A DNA stretch of 64,000 bases from assembly GCA_965201045.1 (NCBI GenBank), contig OZ241746.1, positions 5,456,001 through 5,520,000 of the forward strand, read 5' to 3'. This stretch comes from JAPORK01 sp026710285. GTDB lineage: Bacteria > Pseudomonadota > Gammaproteobacteria > Pseudomonadales > Endozoicomonadaceae. The stretch's first letter is position 1. Every line of letters begins with the position of its first letter. Made by a program: the position numbers and the translations under genes. Shown here piece after piece: positions 46,101 to 55,557 of the stretch. Below the pieces are notes generated by a model that did no database searches, was not told where the DNA came from, and was given only the letters and a program-made list of their open reading frames with translations.

Positions 46101-48131
46101 TTACAACACTTTTGATTGAGGTAAAGTAACCATATAAGCCCCCCAATTCGTAATATAGTTAAAATTCTTATGAAACTCTTCTTTATAAACCCCGCAATAG
46201 GCATACGAATCATCATCTATAAAAAAGTAAAAACCTTCAACATCTCCTAGATATAATATTCGATAAATTTTTTGCGATGATGAAGTTATCTCGTCTATTT
46301 TAGTCCATACTTGGTTGACAGACTTCGGATAACCAGTATCCATAGAATGAGGAGCCGATTGTTCCAAATCATAGCTTGCTACTCTTTTTCCACCCTCAGT
46401 AAAAAGGTTGACCACATCATCTTTTGTCCGAACTAACCGAACCGCCAGTAGTTTTCTTGGGAGAAAGGGTTGCACTAAAAACGGATTTTGCAGAATCACC
46501 CAAACTCTCCCAGTCACTTGCTGTCGGTTTGGGGGAACTGGTGGTTTCCCCTTGGGTATCATAACTAATATAATTACCATCATTCAGGAAAAAATAAAGC
46601 TCTTTGCCATCGTTACTTTCCACCATAGCAGTAAGTTTTTTAACAGAGTCCCCCAGATCCAGATTCTTCCAATGGGGTGAAGCCAGTTGCGGATAGCCTA
46701 CTACATTTCCTATAATACTTACATTATCATTATAACTAACATAAAACAGGTCCTCCTTCAAGTTACTGGCATTAATCGGACGTCCTGTTATAACGTTGGG
46801 AATAGGGATGCCAAAATATTGTAATATCGTCGGAGTAATCATTGTTTGTCCCTGGAGTGCATTAATCTCTCCACCTCCGGAATATCTGTTATCTTGCGGA
46901 TCATAGAAGGTTGTAAAGATTTGCCTCTCTTTAACGCTCTGCCCAAAGTGATCTATACCCATTCCTCCACGGTCAGTCACAATCATTACTAACCATTGCT
47001 CTTGTTTATTTTCTCGCCGTGAATCTACTGCTTCGAGTAGATGCTCAACTTGGTTAAAAACTGATTTTATTGCTGTGATATAAGCATATGGATCAGACAA
47101 AAAATCACTATGGTGACCTGCGTAATCCGGCTCATAATAGTGCAGAAACATGAATGTTGGTGCTTTATCCTTTCCAATTAACTTAGTAGCTGCATCTGTT
47201 AATTGTGCCAGATCATTTTCTGGATAATTAGTTTCATTAATTTCAGTCACTTCGTCATCCTTCCCTTGAAACTTGAGCTGAGCAATAGCATTAATTGCTT
47301 TCCAGTCAGTTAATGAAACAGTATAAGCATCAGGAATATTATCTTTTATATCATTAAAAATGGTGGGAATATTTTTGTTGTAGTGAGCTCTATAATATTC
47401 TGTCTCCTCACCTGACGGCGGGTTATTTAGGATCTGATTCCCTTCCCCAGATGAATCAGGCGAACTTGCCCATACACCGGTCAAAATGGTTGTCCAGCTG
47501 GGTGCTGATAGTATTTTACTCGCCACCGCTGCCTGTATAACGCCCACCTGCATAAATTAAGTAGTCCTGTTTGCCATAATCAACCATCTTAGCTAAATGA
47601 ATATTATCATTTTTTACCCCATTTAGTGCCCTTACACTATCCATTCCAATTAACAGGACATGCTTGTTATTACTCTTATGAGACCCTGATGTATCAGGTC
47701 CTGCAGGAGGCTCTAATTGATAGTAAACTAAGGTTGGGTAATGGTCTCCCCAAACTGATCAGTCACATGTAGGGTAGTGGAAAAACTCTGTCTTCCCCCT
47801 TAGACGGATCAACCACATATTCAAACTCTGTTATGCATTCTTCATTTTCCCTAAGCGGAATTAGATTTGTTTTGTCATCAACGTAAAAATGACAGTTTGT
47901 ATCAGGTTGATTAGAGGCAGGCTTTGCCGGAAATGCACCGGATACATACCTGTCGTGCAGATAAAGCGGAAAGGGTAGATTGTTTTTTATTCTGAATTTA
48001 TAGTGAAGAAAAATCCAGTTGCCACCTACAGAATAACTTTCCTGCTGGGGCAGGGGCGTTATGGTAAAGTCTGCAGCCAGAACACTCATGTTACTTACTA
48101 ATAATAAGAAGCCGATAACAAAAAGTTTCAT
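46101..48131 (-). pseudogene. secreted phosphodiesterase/alkaline-phosphatase-like protein with hemopexin-like repeats, broken
   Basis: This is one gene of about 675 codons broken by about four frameshifts (near 47775, 47727, 47540 and 46430). The start at 48131 follows AGGAG and opens a clear signal peptide (MKLFVIGFLLLVSNMSVLAA). After an N-terminal beta-rich domain, HVLLIGMDSVRAL and then APSWTTILTGVWA mark a metal-dependent phosphodiesterase/alkaline phosphatase fold. Further metal-site segments are FLHYYEPDYAGHHS and VTDRGGMGIDHFG. The C-terminus has hemopexin-like units: GYPQLASPHWKNL with KELYFFLNDGNYISYD, and GYPKSVNQVWTKI with GFYFFIDDDSYAYC. It starts 15 bases after the broken barrel gene and was probably in one operon with it. 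No intact product is expected. Confidence 0.8.
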
Positions 48132-48146
48132 AATAACTACTCCTGA

Positions 48147-48888
48147 TTAATAAAAGTAATAGGCAAGTCCTGCACGAATTACAATACCATATATTTTTTG
48201 TTTGATATTACCATGACTGATCGCACCGTCAGGAACCACCTTTGTCCCCAGTAATGCCTGTCCAGAATCCTGATAACCTACTGAAATACCAGATCAGCAT
48301 ACTCGTTTATTAAATGTATCCAGCCCACACTTGCGCCACAGGAAAAATGATTTATTGTTTTCTTTTTATACGTCGAACCCCGATTAACGGACGTGATACG
48401 AAAGTCATTGCTGATCAACCGGACTATACCAGCTTGAGTTTCAACATAAAACACGTTGTATAATGATGCTTGCCAGTTTAAACGTAACAGGGCATTGACA
48501 ATCCGTGTATTAATAGTATAACGGTAAGATCCCAGGGAATGATCTCCTGCTATGGAATCTACTTTTTGATTTAAGTCATCACTACTCAGTCGTTCACCCA
48601 GACTCCATGACCAGGTATTTGATAATCTATGCTCATAACCGCCACCAATGTATAAACCCGGTTCGTTCATGTTCGTATCATGGTTGGTGTGATTAAAAGA
48701 AATTGATTGCGCACCAGGAATAGGCTGAATATCAATCTGATTATGTCCGCCTGACGCAGTATTTATATAATTACTGACTCCAATTTTCATGTAAGTTCTA
48801 TAATTATTACTAAAAAATTACTCAACGAGAATTTGTCGGCATCAGATAGATTACTAAAAGTGAATAGAGCAAGCAAAAAACGACACAT
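48147..48888 (-). pseudogene. outer-membrane beta-barrel protein, frameshifted
   Basis: A central open part (48278-48790) alternates polar and aromatic residues as barrel strands do: EPGLYIGGGYEHRLSNTWSW, NALLRLNWQASLYNVFYVET and SCGASVGWIHL. Shifting frame near 48285 continues it as SGISVGYQDSGQ and ends KIYGIVIRAGLAYYFY with a terminal aromatic, as outer-membrane proteins do. Shifting near 48810 joins a possible signal peptide (MCRFLLALFTFSNLSDA) starting at 48888. A better ribosome site (GGGAGGAG) precedes another ATG at 48923 in a different frame, so the true 5' end is uncertain. At least one frameshift is clear and the second is likely. Confidence 0.65.
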
Positions 48889-48923
48889 AACATGAAATTA
48901 TGCTGCATTATATAGTTTGACAT

Positions 48924-49254
48924 AACTCCTCCCTTACTCATATGCTTAAGATTATTTATGATGAGTCTGTAAGACTAAATTGTGTTGACAATTAATCGAA
49001 ATATTTTATTTTTCCTACATAAACGACATAGGATATAAATAGACATAGACAAAGCTTTTTAAAGGTTTGTTTTCAAGCTTATCAGTCTCTTTTATATCTT
49101 GAATTCAGGTACTATTCACCAAATGACAAACTAAAAAAATGTAGCAGGTATAAAGCATACCCTGCAACTCTTTGGTTTTTGTGTACAACTATATGAATAA
49201 TAAAAGTAAATTATATTTTTAAAATGTATGTGAAATATTTGGGTTAAGTTAACC
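48924..49254. other. intergenic region upstream of the broken barrel gene
   Basis: This is about 330 AT-rich bases. A plus-strand ttgacaattaatcg resembles a -35 region, but it has only a weak -10 and faces no gene. A terminator-like hairpin for the minus strand sits at 49133-49165. Nothing else is recognised. Confidence 0.4.
49133..49165 (-). terminator. probable intrinsic terminator (minus strand)
   Basis: On the minus strand gcagggtat, a gcttt loop and atacctgc form a stem with one bulge. It is followed within four bases by seven T. It lies about 90 bases beyond the IS5-type transposase remnant and upstream of the barrel pseudogene, separating the two. Confidence 0.6.
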
Positions 49255-49684
49255 ATATTAGTGAAGCTGCATGTATCATAGCAAGATAATTACACCCTAA
49301 CCGCTCACTCGGCTAGCAATCCGAAGGTAACTTTTAAGCTTTAGAAATAACTTCTCTACAAGATTGCGCTCTTTATAAATATGTTTGTCATAAAAACGCT
49401 GCTCTTTTCTATTACTTCGGGGGAGGTATAACTGGTTCAGTACCAGACTAAGTTACCAGTGCTATTATCTCATCAGAATCATACTCCTTGTCTGCCAGTA
49501 AATACTGATAATCTAAATTTTCAGGTAATTTATTTACCTGACCATATTCTGAAGCTTGTCCCGTAGTAATCAGCAATCTAACCGGTTTACCTAATGCATC
49601 AACACACTCTAATATATTATAGATAAGTATGATGCCATTATTGGACTGGTAAAATATAACTAACCAATGGTACGGATGACTCAC
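49255..49684 (-). pseudogene. IS5-type (DDE) transposase remnant
   Basis: A 78-codon open piece (49448-49684) encodes ALGKPVRLLITTGQASEYGQ and LLADKEYDSDEIIALV, the second-Asp region of IS5-family transposases. Downstream, in another frame, comes KEQRFYDKHIYKERNLVEKL, containing the catalytic-Glu helix. After a further shift it reads LGCNYLAMIHAASLIWLT, the family C-terminus. The N-terminal half is missing and at least two frameshifts are present, so it is dead. The first Asp motif was not found. Confidence 0.75.
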
Positions 49685-49733
49685 CCCACCTAAACCCGTC
49701 TTTTAGTCACATTTTTTAAGCTCAAATTTTTAT

Positions 49734-49889
49734 TTGCAGGTTTGTTTTTTGCTGAATGCATCAGTCTTTACTGAACGCACCGTAGGCTGAGCTTGTCGAA
49801 GCCCGGCTGCTTTATATCCTCCGGGCTTCGACAAGCTCAGCCCACGGTTTTATGCCAAAAAGGCTGGTATATTAGTAGCAGACAACCCG
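49734..49889. repeat. dispersed hairpin repeat, copy 1 (truncated by IS630)
   Basis: The centre is a long inverted repeat, ggctgagcttgtcgaagccc and gggcttcgacaagctcagcc, around a short loop. It is much richer in GC than its surroundings. Flanks such as gctgaatgcatcag, acggttttatgcc and ctggtatatt recur at 60671-60826. Its outer part (cttttagtcacattttttaagc, about 49699-49720) recurs as the reverse complement at about 60840-60860. The far end is cut at the TA where IS630 copy 2 begins. It is probably a non-autonomous MITE-like or REP-like element. Confidence 0.75.
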
Positions 49890-49892
49890 CTA

Positions 49893-51155
49893 GTGCTTCT
49901 AAGCTATGATTTACAACCCTTTTAAAATATGTTTTCCTAACACTTTACCAAATAGAAAATAAATTTAAGGAAAACAGGGGTGTATTCAGAACAAGCGCAA
50001 GACATTACTCTTACAGAAGAATAGTGTAATGAACTTAATTTAATCATCAGAAAACGCAGTAGCTCCCAGTCTTTAGTGGAAAGAGCAAATTATTTTGCTG
50101 GCAGCAAAAGGTGTAGGTATCAAAGCTTCAGTTAGAGAGCTAAGATGCAGCCGTTCAATGGTAAGACTCTGGCAGAGACGCTGGATTAGTCAGGCAGAAG
50201 AACTGTCTGTTTGTGAACGTTTGAAAGATGCTCCCGCCCGGGTCATCCACCTAAATTTACAGCTGAACAAGTTTGCGAAATCATGGCTTTAGCCTTCAAA
50301 AATCCGAAAGACTATGGATATATATTGAGTCACTGGTCACAAAATGCACTAGCAAAAGCAGCGATAAAAGAAGGTATTGTAGAAAATATTTCACAACGCC
50401 AGATAGGTCGTTTTTTAAAATCAGGCGGATATTCGTCCTGATAAAATGAAGTATTGGGTAGACATACCAAAGGATGAAAACTTTAAGGAAAAATGTGCTG
50501 ATGTTTGCGAAACTTATCATACTTCACCAGAGCGTGCTGAGGCAGGTATACACACAATTTCTTTTGATGAAAAAACAGACCATACAGGCACGTCAGCCAG
50601 CCACGCCTGATAAACCGATAAAACCAGGAAAAACAGTCAGACGAGACTATGAATATATCCGTCATGGAACACAAACATTGTTGGCTGGCATGAATGTGGT
50701 AACAGGTAAGATTATTCCATTGGTTAGCGAAACCCGAACTGAACAAGATTTTGCAAAATGGCTGAATAGATTATTAGAGAGTGATCCTAATGCTTCAGGT
50801 TGGCACATTGTAGCAGACAATTTGAATACACATATGTCAGAAGCTGCCGTAAAAATCGTAGTATCAATAGAAAATACGCCAGCAGAAGAGTTGGGAGAAA
50901 AAGGTAAGTCTGGTATTCTAAAAAATATGCAGAGTCGTTCTGATTATCTGAGTGATCCAACACATAAAATTGTGTTTCACTATACTCCAAAACATGCCTC
51001 CTGGCTCAATCAGATTGAAATCTGGTTTTCCATTCTGGTAAAGCGTTACCTGAAAAGAAATAGTTTTACTTCAAAAAAAACTTAAAATCCGGGCTTTATG
51101 AATTTGTTGATTTTTTTAATAAGACTATGGCAAAACCATTTGAATGGACTTATGT
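49893..51155 (+). mobile_element. IS630-family element copy 2, decayed and truncated
   Basis: This is the same element as at 9726-12314 in the opposite orientation. It begins with the end sequence gtgcttctaagc after a TA. The right end is missing: identity stops at ggacttatg near 51155, about 47 bases before the expected terminal repeat. It lacks the IS3 insertion, so it supplies the undisturbed sequence that defines the IS3 boundaries. Confidence 0.87.
49979..51085 (+). pseudogene. IS630-family transposase, multiply broken
   Basis: Compared with the copy at 11126-12227, the start ATG has become GTG and a Gln codon has become TAG (TEE, stop, CNEL). Two bases are lost near 50085 and a frameshift lies near 50230. 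One base is inserted near 50578 in ISFDEKT. The rest still reads clearly (SASVRELRCSRSMVRLW-type HTH, WHIVADNLNTH, NQIEIWFSIL) and shows the native C-terminus RNSFTSKKT. It is inactive. Confidence 0.88.
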
Positions 51156-51519
51156 AATACTATATTCTGGCATTTAGATACACAGAATTAAACACGTGGT
51201 AAAGTAATTTATTTGTATTATCAGTTGTCAGTTAACTCAGCCATATCTGAATTATTTACTGTTCATTTTTAAATAATGGACGATAAAAGATTACCAATAC
51301 CGGTTTAATCTGTTTTGGATGAAATTCAACAACACATTTGTAAAGTTGTAAAAAAATAAACGCATCAATTAATTTGTACAGACCTATTTATTTTATTTAT
51401 TGAAATGGAAGCTTTTAACGGGGCTGCTTTTAAAAATCAGGAGGTTTGTTTAATAAAAAAAATAGTATAAACTGAGAAATCTTATCGTGACAGTTTCGTT
51501 AAGAGGATAACACAAAATA
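51156..51519. other. intergenic region upstream of the SPOR gene
   Basis: These are 364 AT-rich bases between the truncated IS630 and the SPOR-domain gene. AAGAGG at 51501-51506 may serve as its ribosome site, though 13 bases from the ATG is long. No other feature is recognised. Confidence 0.4.
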
Positions 51520-52281
51520 ATGCTAAACAGAAAAAGAATAACATATAGGAATATTACCACCGTTGACTGGCATTCTCCACAACAGCAAAGTACATCAACG
51601 TTGTATCATTTTATTAAAAACTGGCGTATATTGATAGCAGGTTTTATTGCAGGTATTTGTGTTACTATTTTTTGTGAAGATTATATTTTTAAAAGTACCA
51701 GCTACTTGACCTCTTCTGTTAAAAGTGCAGAGCAACCAATATCCATAAAAAATAATAAAACGAACAGTACTGACTCGCCGACCGTTCATAAAAAACCTGT
51801 TTTTGATTTTTATACACAACTTGCTGATGTAAAAAATATTTCTTCTACCAATACCATGCTTTCAAACCCTAACACTAAAGCATTTAATATAAAAAGTGAG
51901 CATCAAAAAATTGTTACACATGTAGGTACAGAAATAATGCAAAAAAACATTAAAGATACACCTGATCAGCCTGCTGTTGCAATCAACAAAAAAAACAACA
52001 TAAGTCAATTAACTCAGACAAATACCAATGTAACAAAGTACCTCATACAGATTGCTTCTTTTAAAAAGGAAGGTGCTGCAAAAAATTTTCAGCAAAAACT
52101 GCAAACATGGGGAATAAAAGCTCAAATTAATTCGACCATACAGCAAGATAAATCGCAGTGGTACCGTATACGGACAGGCCCTTTTTTGAATTTGAGCGTT
52201 GCAAAAAACATGCTGGATATTTTAACCACACACAATTTGCAGGGATTGCTGATTAAACAATCTGCATCCGACGAAAAATAA
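51520..52281 (+). CDS. SPOR-domain inner-membrane protein (FtsN/DedD-like layout)
   Basis: The 253-residue protein has a cytoplasmic N-terminus of about 34 residues and one membrane helix near 35-53 (WRILIAGFIAGICVTIFC). A low-complexity polar periplasmic linker rich in Lys, Asn, Ser and Thr fills about 55-170. The SPOR domain is at about 173-247: YLIQIASFKKEGAAKNFQQK, then WYRIRTGPFLNLSVAKNML. SPOR domains bind denuded glycan strands at the division septum. The layout matches FtsN or DedD, but the sequence does not allow a choice between them. It stands alone, convergent with ldcA. Confidence 0.8.
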   Translation: MLNRKRITYRNITTVDWHSPQQQSTSTLYHFIKNWRILIAGFIAGICVTIFCEDYIFKSTSYLTSSVKSAEQPISIKNNKTNSTDSPTVHKKPVFDFYTQLADVKNISSTNTMLSNPNTKAFNIKSEHQKIVTHVGTEIMQKNIKDTPDQPAVAINKKNNISQLTQTNTNVTKYLIQIASFKKEGAAKNFQQKLQTWGIKAQINSTIQQDKSQWYRIRTGPFLNLSVAKNMLDILTTHNLQGLLIKQSASDEK

Positions 52282-52386
52282 GTTTTATTCTGTTTTAAAA
52301 CATCCAGCTTAATGAATGAACGGTTACATCAGTCTGGTCAGCCAGCAAGCTCTGATAAAATCAGCAGACATAATCATTACCTTGAG

Positions 52387-53250
52387 TCACTGACTAAAAA
52401 TTACTTTTTGCTTATTGATAACCAGCGTTGCTTTTTTTCCTAAAATAATGGCTCTGTTATCTTTAGTGTGACCAGCAGGAAAATGATAACAAACAGGAAA
52501 ACCGTATTCTTTAACAATGCTGTCAATGACCTCTTCTATCGTTTTTCCATAAGAAATAGTCGTATCACTTATATTTGTCATACTACCAACAATTAACCCT
52601 TTCAGATTGTTGAATTTACCTGCAAGTTTCAGTTGTAATAGCATACGTTCAATGGCATAAATAGATTCATTGGTATCTTCAATAAATAAAATACACTTAT
52701 CTGTAGTTAGTTCCAGTGGCGTTCCGGTTAAAGAGCATAAGATAGAAAGATTACCACCTACCACAGGAGCTTCTACCTGACCTGTTCGGTTCAATGGGAA
52801 AGATGTAAATTCATAATGATTATATTGACCAAGCATAACGTTAAGCATTGTGCGCATAGATTCTGCTGTACTGGTCGTAAATACTGAAGGCATCGTGCAG
52901 TGAACCGATGGTATACCCAATATACGCATTTGATTATGTAATACCGTAATATCGCTAAATCCCATCACCTTCTTTGGACGTTTACAAAATTCGGTAAAAT
53001 CAAGCTTTTGCATTATACGAATCGTACCATAGCCACCACGAACACAAAAAATAAAATCAGTTGTTTTATCATCAAACGCCTGCTGCAAATCCATCGCCCG
53101 TTGTTCATCTGATGCTGAAAAGTAATGATCTTGACATGTAATGTATGTTCCCATACTGACAACAAAGCCTGATTTTTCTAAATATATTTTTGCCTGATGT
53201 ATATGTTCAGGATCCAGACATTTTGCGGGTGCGACAAAGCTTATTTTCAT
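52387..53250 (-). CDS. ldcA: muramoyltetrapeptide (LD-) carboxypeptidase, peptidase family S66
   Basis: The 287-residue cytoplasmic serine peptidase removes the terminal D-Ala from tetrapeptides during murein recycling. The nucleophile is Ser99 in VMGFSDITVLHNQ. The catalytic Glu is Glu191 in ILFIEDTNESIYAIER and the His is His261 in FPAGHTKDNRA, all in the order and spacing of S66 enzymes. The conserved VRGGYGTIRIM is at 70-80 and GGNLSILCSLTGTP near 165. There is no signal peptide, consistent with a cytosolic recycling role. Length is slightly short of the usual 300-310. It is a single gene, convergent with the SPOR gene. Confidence 0.92.
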   Translation of the reverse strand: MKISFVAPAKCLDPEHIHQAKIYLEKSGFVVSMGTYITCQDHYFSASDEQRAMDLQQAFDDKTTDFIFCVRGGYGTIRIMQKLDFTEFCKRPKKVMGFSDITVLHNQMRILGIPSVHCTMPSVFTTSTAESMRTMLNVMLGQYNHYEFTSFPLNRTGQVEAPVVGGNLSILCSLTGTPLELTTDKCILFIEDTNESIYAIERMLLQLKLAGKFNNLKGLIVGSMTNISDTTISYGKTIEEVIDSIVKEYGFPVCYHFPAGHTKDNRAIILGKKATLVINKQKVIFSQ

Positions 53251-53638
53251 TGTAATCAGTGGTGTCCATATTAATGTTTAGGTTATATAACAGCAGTTCA
53301 AATGCTTCTTTAATATATTTTATAAACAAATAGTAACTTCTCAATCAAAATTATCAGTCATTAATTTTAAGATAAATGGATGGAATATTATAATAATAAA
53401 CCCACCAGTCAGGGTAAAAGGTGTTGTGGCAAAACACCCGTTGATATACGTCATGATGGTGAAAGTATCTGGAAGGAAAAGTTTACAGACTAAATCTGAC
53501 CTGCAAGCACCTCCTGAAAAACAGGTAACTGTACAGTCAAGTCTGAGTCACTGCATCTATATGAAATTTGTTAAAAACATGTAACGGTACGATTAAACCT
53601 GAGTTACTACATATTAGATGCTTTCAGCATAACACAAA
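53251..53638. other. intergenic region between kinase and ldcA
   Basis: These 388 bases have no open frame of note. ggtgttgtggcaaaacacc near 53420 can form a small hairpin. The region holds the ldcA upstream sequence and the kinase downstream sequence (both minus strand). No promoter is called. Confidence 0.35.
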
Positions 53639-55174
53639 TCATAGAATGAAATGATGTGCCTGAAGACTTTCTAACACTTCTTTTGCTGTAGGACGTTTTG
53701 TGGGATCAGCATCAGTCATACGATCTAACATGTCTATGAGGTACTTTGTTTCCTCTTTAGTAAGTATGCCGCCTGTGTAAATTTCTTCAATAGCCGTGGC
53801 TCTGAATTCTCTAAATTGCTGCTGATTTTCTGGTGATGAAATAAATCTATAATTTCTTGCACACTTTACATCAAATAGCGATGGAACAGATTTAGTTTTT
53901 GTGGTGAAGTCTTTACCTAATATTTTCTCCTTTAGTGCTCTTATAGCACTTCTAATTTTAAGATCCTTATACTGTATGACTATCTTTAGTTTATTTATGA
54001 GTTTTTTACCCTCAAAAACCAGTTTTTTAATCTTCATCTTTAGCGTTTTTGCTTTAATATTTCCAGTGATAAAAGTTTCTCCTGTTAATAACTCTGTCAA
54101 AGTCATACCCAGACCGTATATATCTGTTTTTTCTGTTATTTGCTGATCAGCGTATTTATTACTGCTCTCAAGAAGTGCTTTACCATGACTAACAAGTGAT
54201 TCAGGTGCCATATATGTCGGAGATCCGCCAACATTAGGAAGATTATCAATAGTTTTAGCAAGACCAAAATCAATTATCACCACTCTTCCATCTGGTTTAG
54301 TCAAGATATTTTCAGGTTTTATATCCGCATGTACTATTTTGTGTCGATGCAAATGATCCAAACCCATTAATATTTTTTGTATAAATCCTTTAATTAACTT
54401 GCCGGATAACGGCTTTTGATCTGGGGTATAGACTAATTTATCCAATGATTCTCCACCATACTGAGTGAAGGTCGTGATAGTGTTTTTATCTTGAATACTA
54501 TCATGCTGAATATCTTTATCTTGAGTTAGTTTCGAATTTTGTGATTTTACTGGCAAAGAGATAGCAACATTTTGATGAGGTGGTATTTTGTGCATAATAT
54601 CGATTTCTCGTTGAGCTATACGACCTGCACGTTGTATTTTTTTCACCACCATGGCGCCACCACTTTGGGACACTGTTTGCAGAACTGATCCAAAAGACCC
54701 GCTTCCAAGAAACTTCCCTTTTTCCTGTATGTTACCAACCTTTAAGTCTGCTGATTTTAGCAACGCTTTGTATGCCTGTTCTCTTAGTAAATCTGGATTA
54801 TCCAGGCGCTGAGACACACTTTCGTCTAATTCTGAAATATTGGAGCTACTATCGTAAAGCACTTTATTTTCATCGCCTGAGGAAGAACAATTTCTGGTAT
54901 CAGGATGTTCAACAAATTCAGGTTTTTCATTAAATAATTTTTCTACTTTATCAAATAGTTTTTGAGCATTTAATAGCATCTCAGCTTTGCCATGATCATG
55001 TTGAATTTGAATAAACTGTTTGGGCAGATGTTTTTTTAAAGAACCCTGCAATAATGGTATTCGGATGTTTTTTACCAGCTCTATAAACGTTTTGATAATC
55101 CAGGGTGTTTGGCTGTGCGACCTTAATTCAACTGTACCTTTGGTTTTGTCAGTTCTGCTCATAATTGTATTCAT
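53639..55174 (-). CDS. eukaryotic-type Ser/Thr protein kinase, candidate secreted effector
   Basis: The 511-residue protein has an unrecognised N-terminal part (1-150) and a complete kinase domain. The Gly-rich loop is GSGSFGSV at 157-164 and the probable ATP-anchoring Lys is in MVVKKI (178/179). Glu190 lies in the expected C-helix. The catalytic loop is HADIKPEN at 282-289, DFG at 302-304 and the activation-segment end is APE at 323-325. Ala replaces Arg of the usual HRD, so it is a non-RD kinase. An insert (about 375-440) rich in Lys splits the C-lobe. There is no transmembrane or PASTA segment, unlike bacterial PknB-type kinases, and no signal peptide. By inference it may be delivered to a host cell; an in-cell role is not excluded. 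Confidence 0.87.
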   Translation of the reverse strand: MNTIMSRTDKTKGTVELRSHSQTPWIIKTFIELVKNIRIPLLQGSLKKHLPKQFIQIQHDHGKAEMLLNAQKLFDKVEKLFNEKPEFVEHPDTRNCSSSGDENKVLYDSSSNISELDESVSQRLDNPDLLREQAYKALLKSADLKVGNIQEKGKFLGSGSFGSVLQTVSQSGGAMVVKKIQRAGRIAQREIDIMHKIPPHQNVAISLPVKSQNSKLTQDKDIQHDSIQDKNTITTFTQYGGESLDKLVYTPDQKPLSGKLIKGFIQKILMGLDHLHRHKIVHADIKPENILTKPDGRVVIIDFGLAKTIDNLPNVGGSPTYMAPESLVSHGKALLESSNKYADQQITEKTDIYGLGMTLTELLTGETFITGNIKAKTLKMKIKKLVFEGKKLINKLKIVIQYKDLKIRSAIRALKEKILGKDFTTKTKSVPSLFDVKCARNYRFISSPENQQQFREFRATAIEEIYTGGILTKEETKYLIDMLDRMTDADPTKRPTAKEVLESLQAHHFIL

Positions 55175-55557
55175 TGCTCAGACCTCTCTATGGTTAATAT
55201 TTTACAAAGCAGAAGTGAGCTGTTGTTGTAATTGTTTGACAAACAAGCAGGAAAGCAAGATTTTGCCAATAACGCCTAACATAGTATTTAGCGAATTTTT
55301 TTATGTGACGTTCTGATATAAAAATTTAAAATTATTTTGAACGCTGAAACTCACGGGATATTTATTTATCAAAAGCAATATTGTAACAAATGCCAGATCA
55401 GAATCAATTAAAAAGACATCAAAGTATGACAAGTTATTACTTATCAGGCTGAATAATTGCAAAATTTTACAGATAAAAACTCGCCTGCAATTAAAGCTTT
55501 ATTTGATTGCAGGCAAAGATGTGCCGGGAATGGTTATTATTATGTAAAGTAATCAGT
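55175..55557. other. intergenic region between metQ and the kinase
   Basis: The metNIQ terminator is at 55472-55514. The rest (about 300 bases) carries the upstream region of the kinase gene and shows no other recognisable element. Confidence 0.4.
55472..55514 (-). terminator. intrinsic terminator of the metNIQ operon
   Basis: On the minus strand gcctgcaat and attgcaggc form a perfect 9-bp stem around a 14-base loop. Five T follow within a few bases (gagttttta). It begins about 44 bases after the metQ stop codon. Confidence 0.85.

Noticed and set aside
48975..49030. tac-like plus-strand promoter (ttgacaattaatcg)
   Set aside because: The -35 is good but the -10 (tatttt) is weak, and no plus-strand gene follows; only minus-strand remnants lie downstream.
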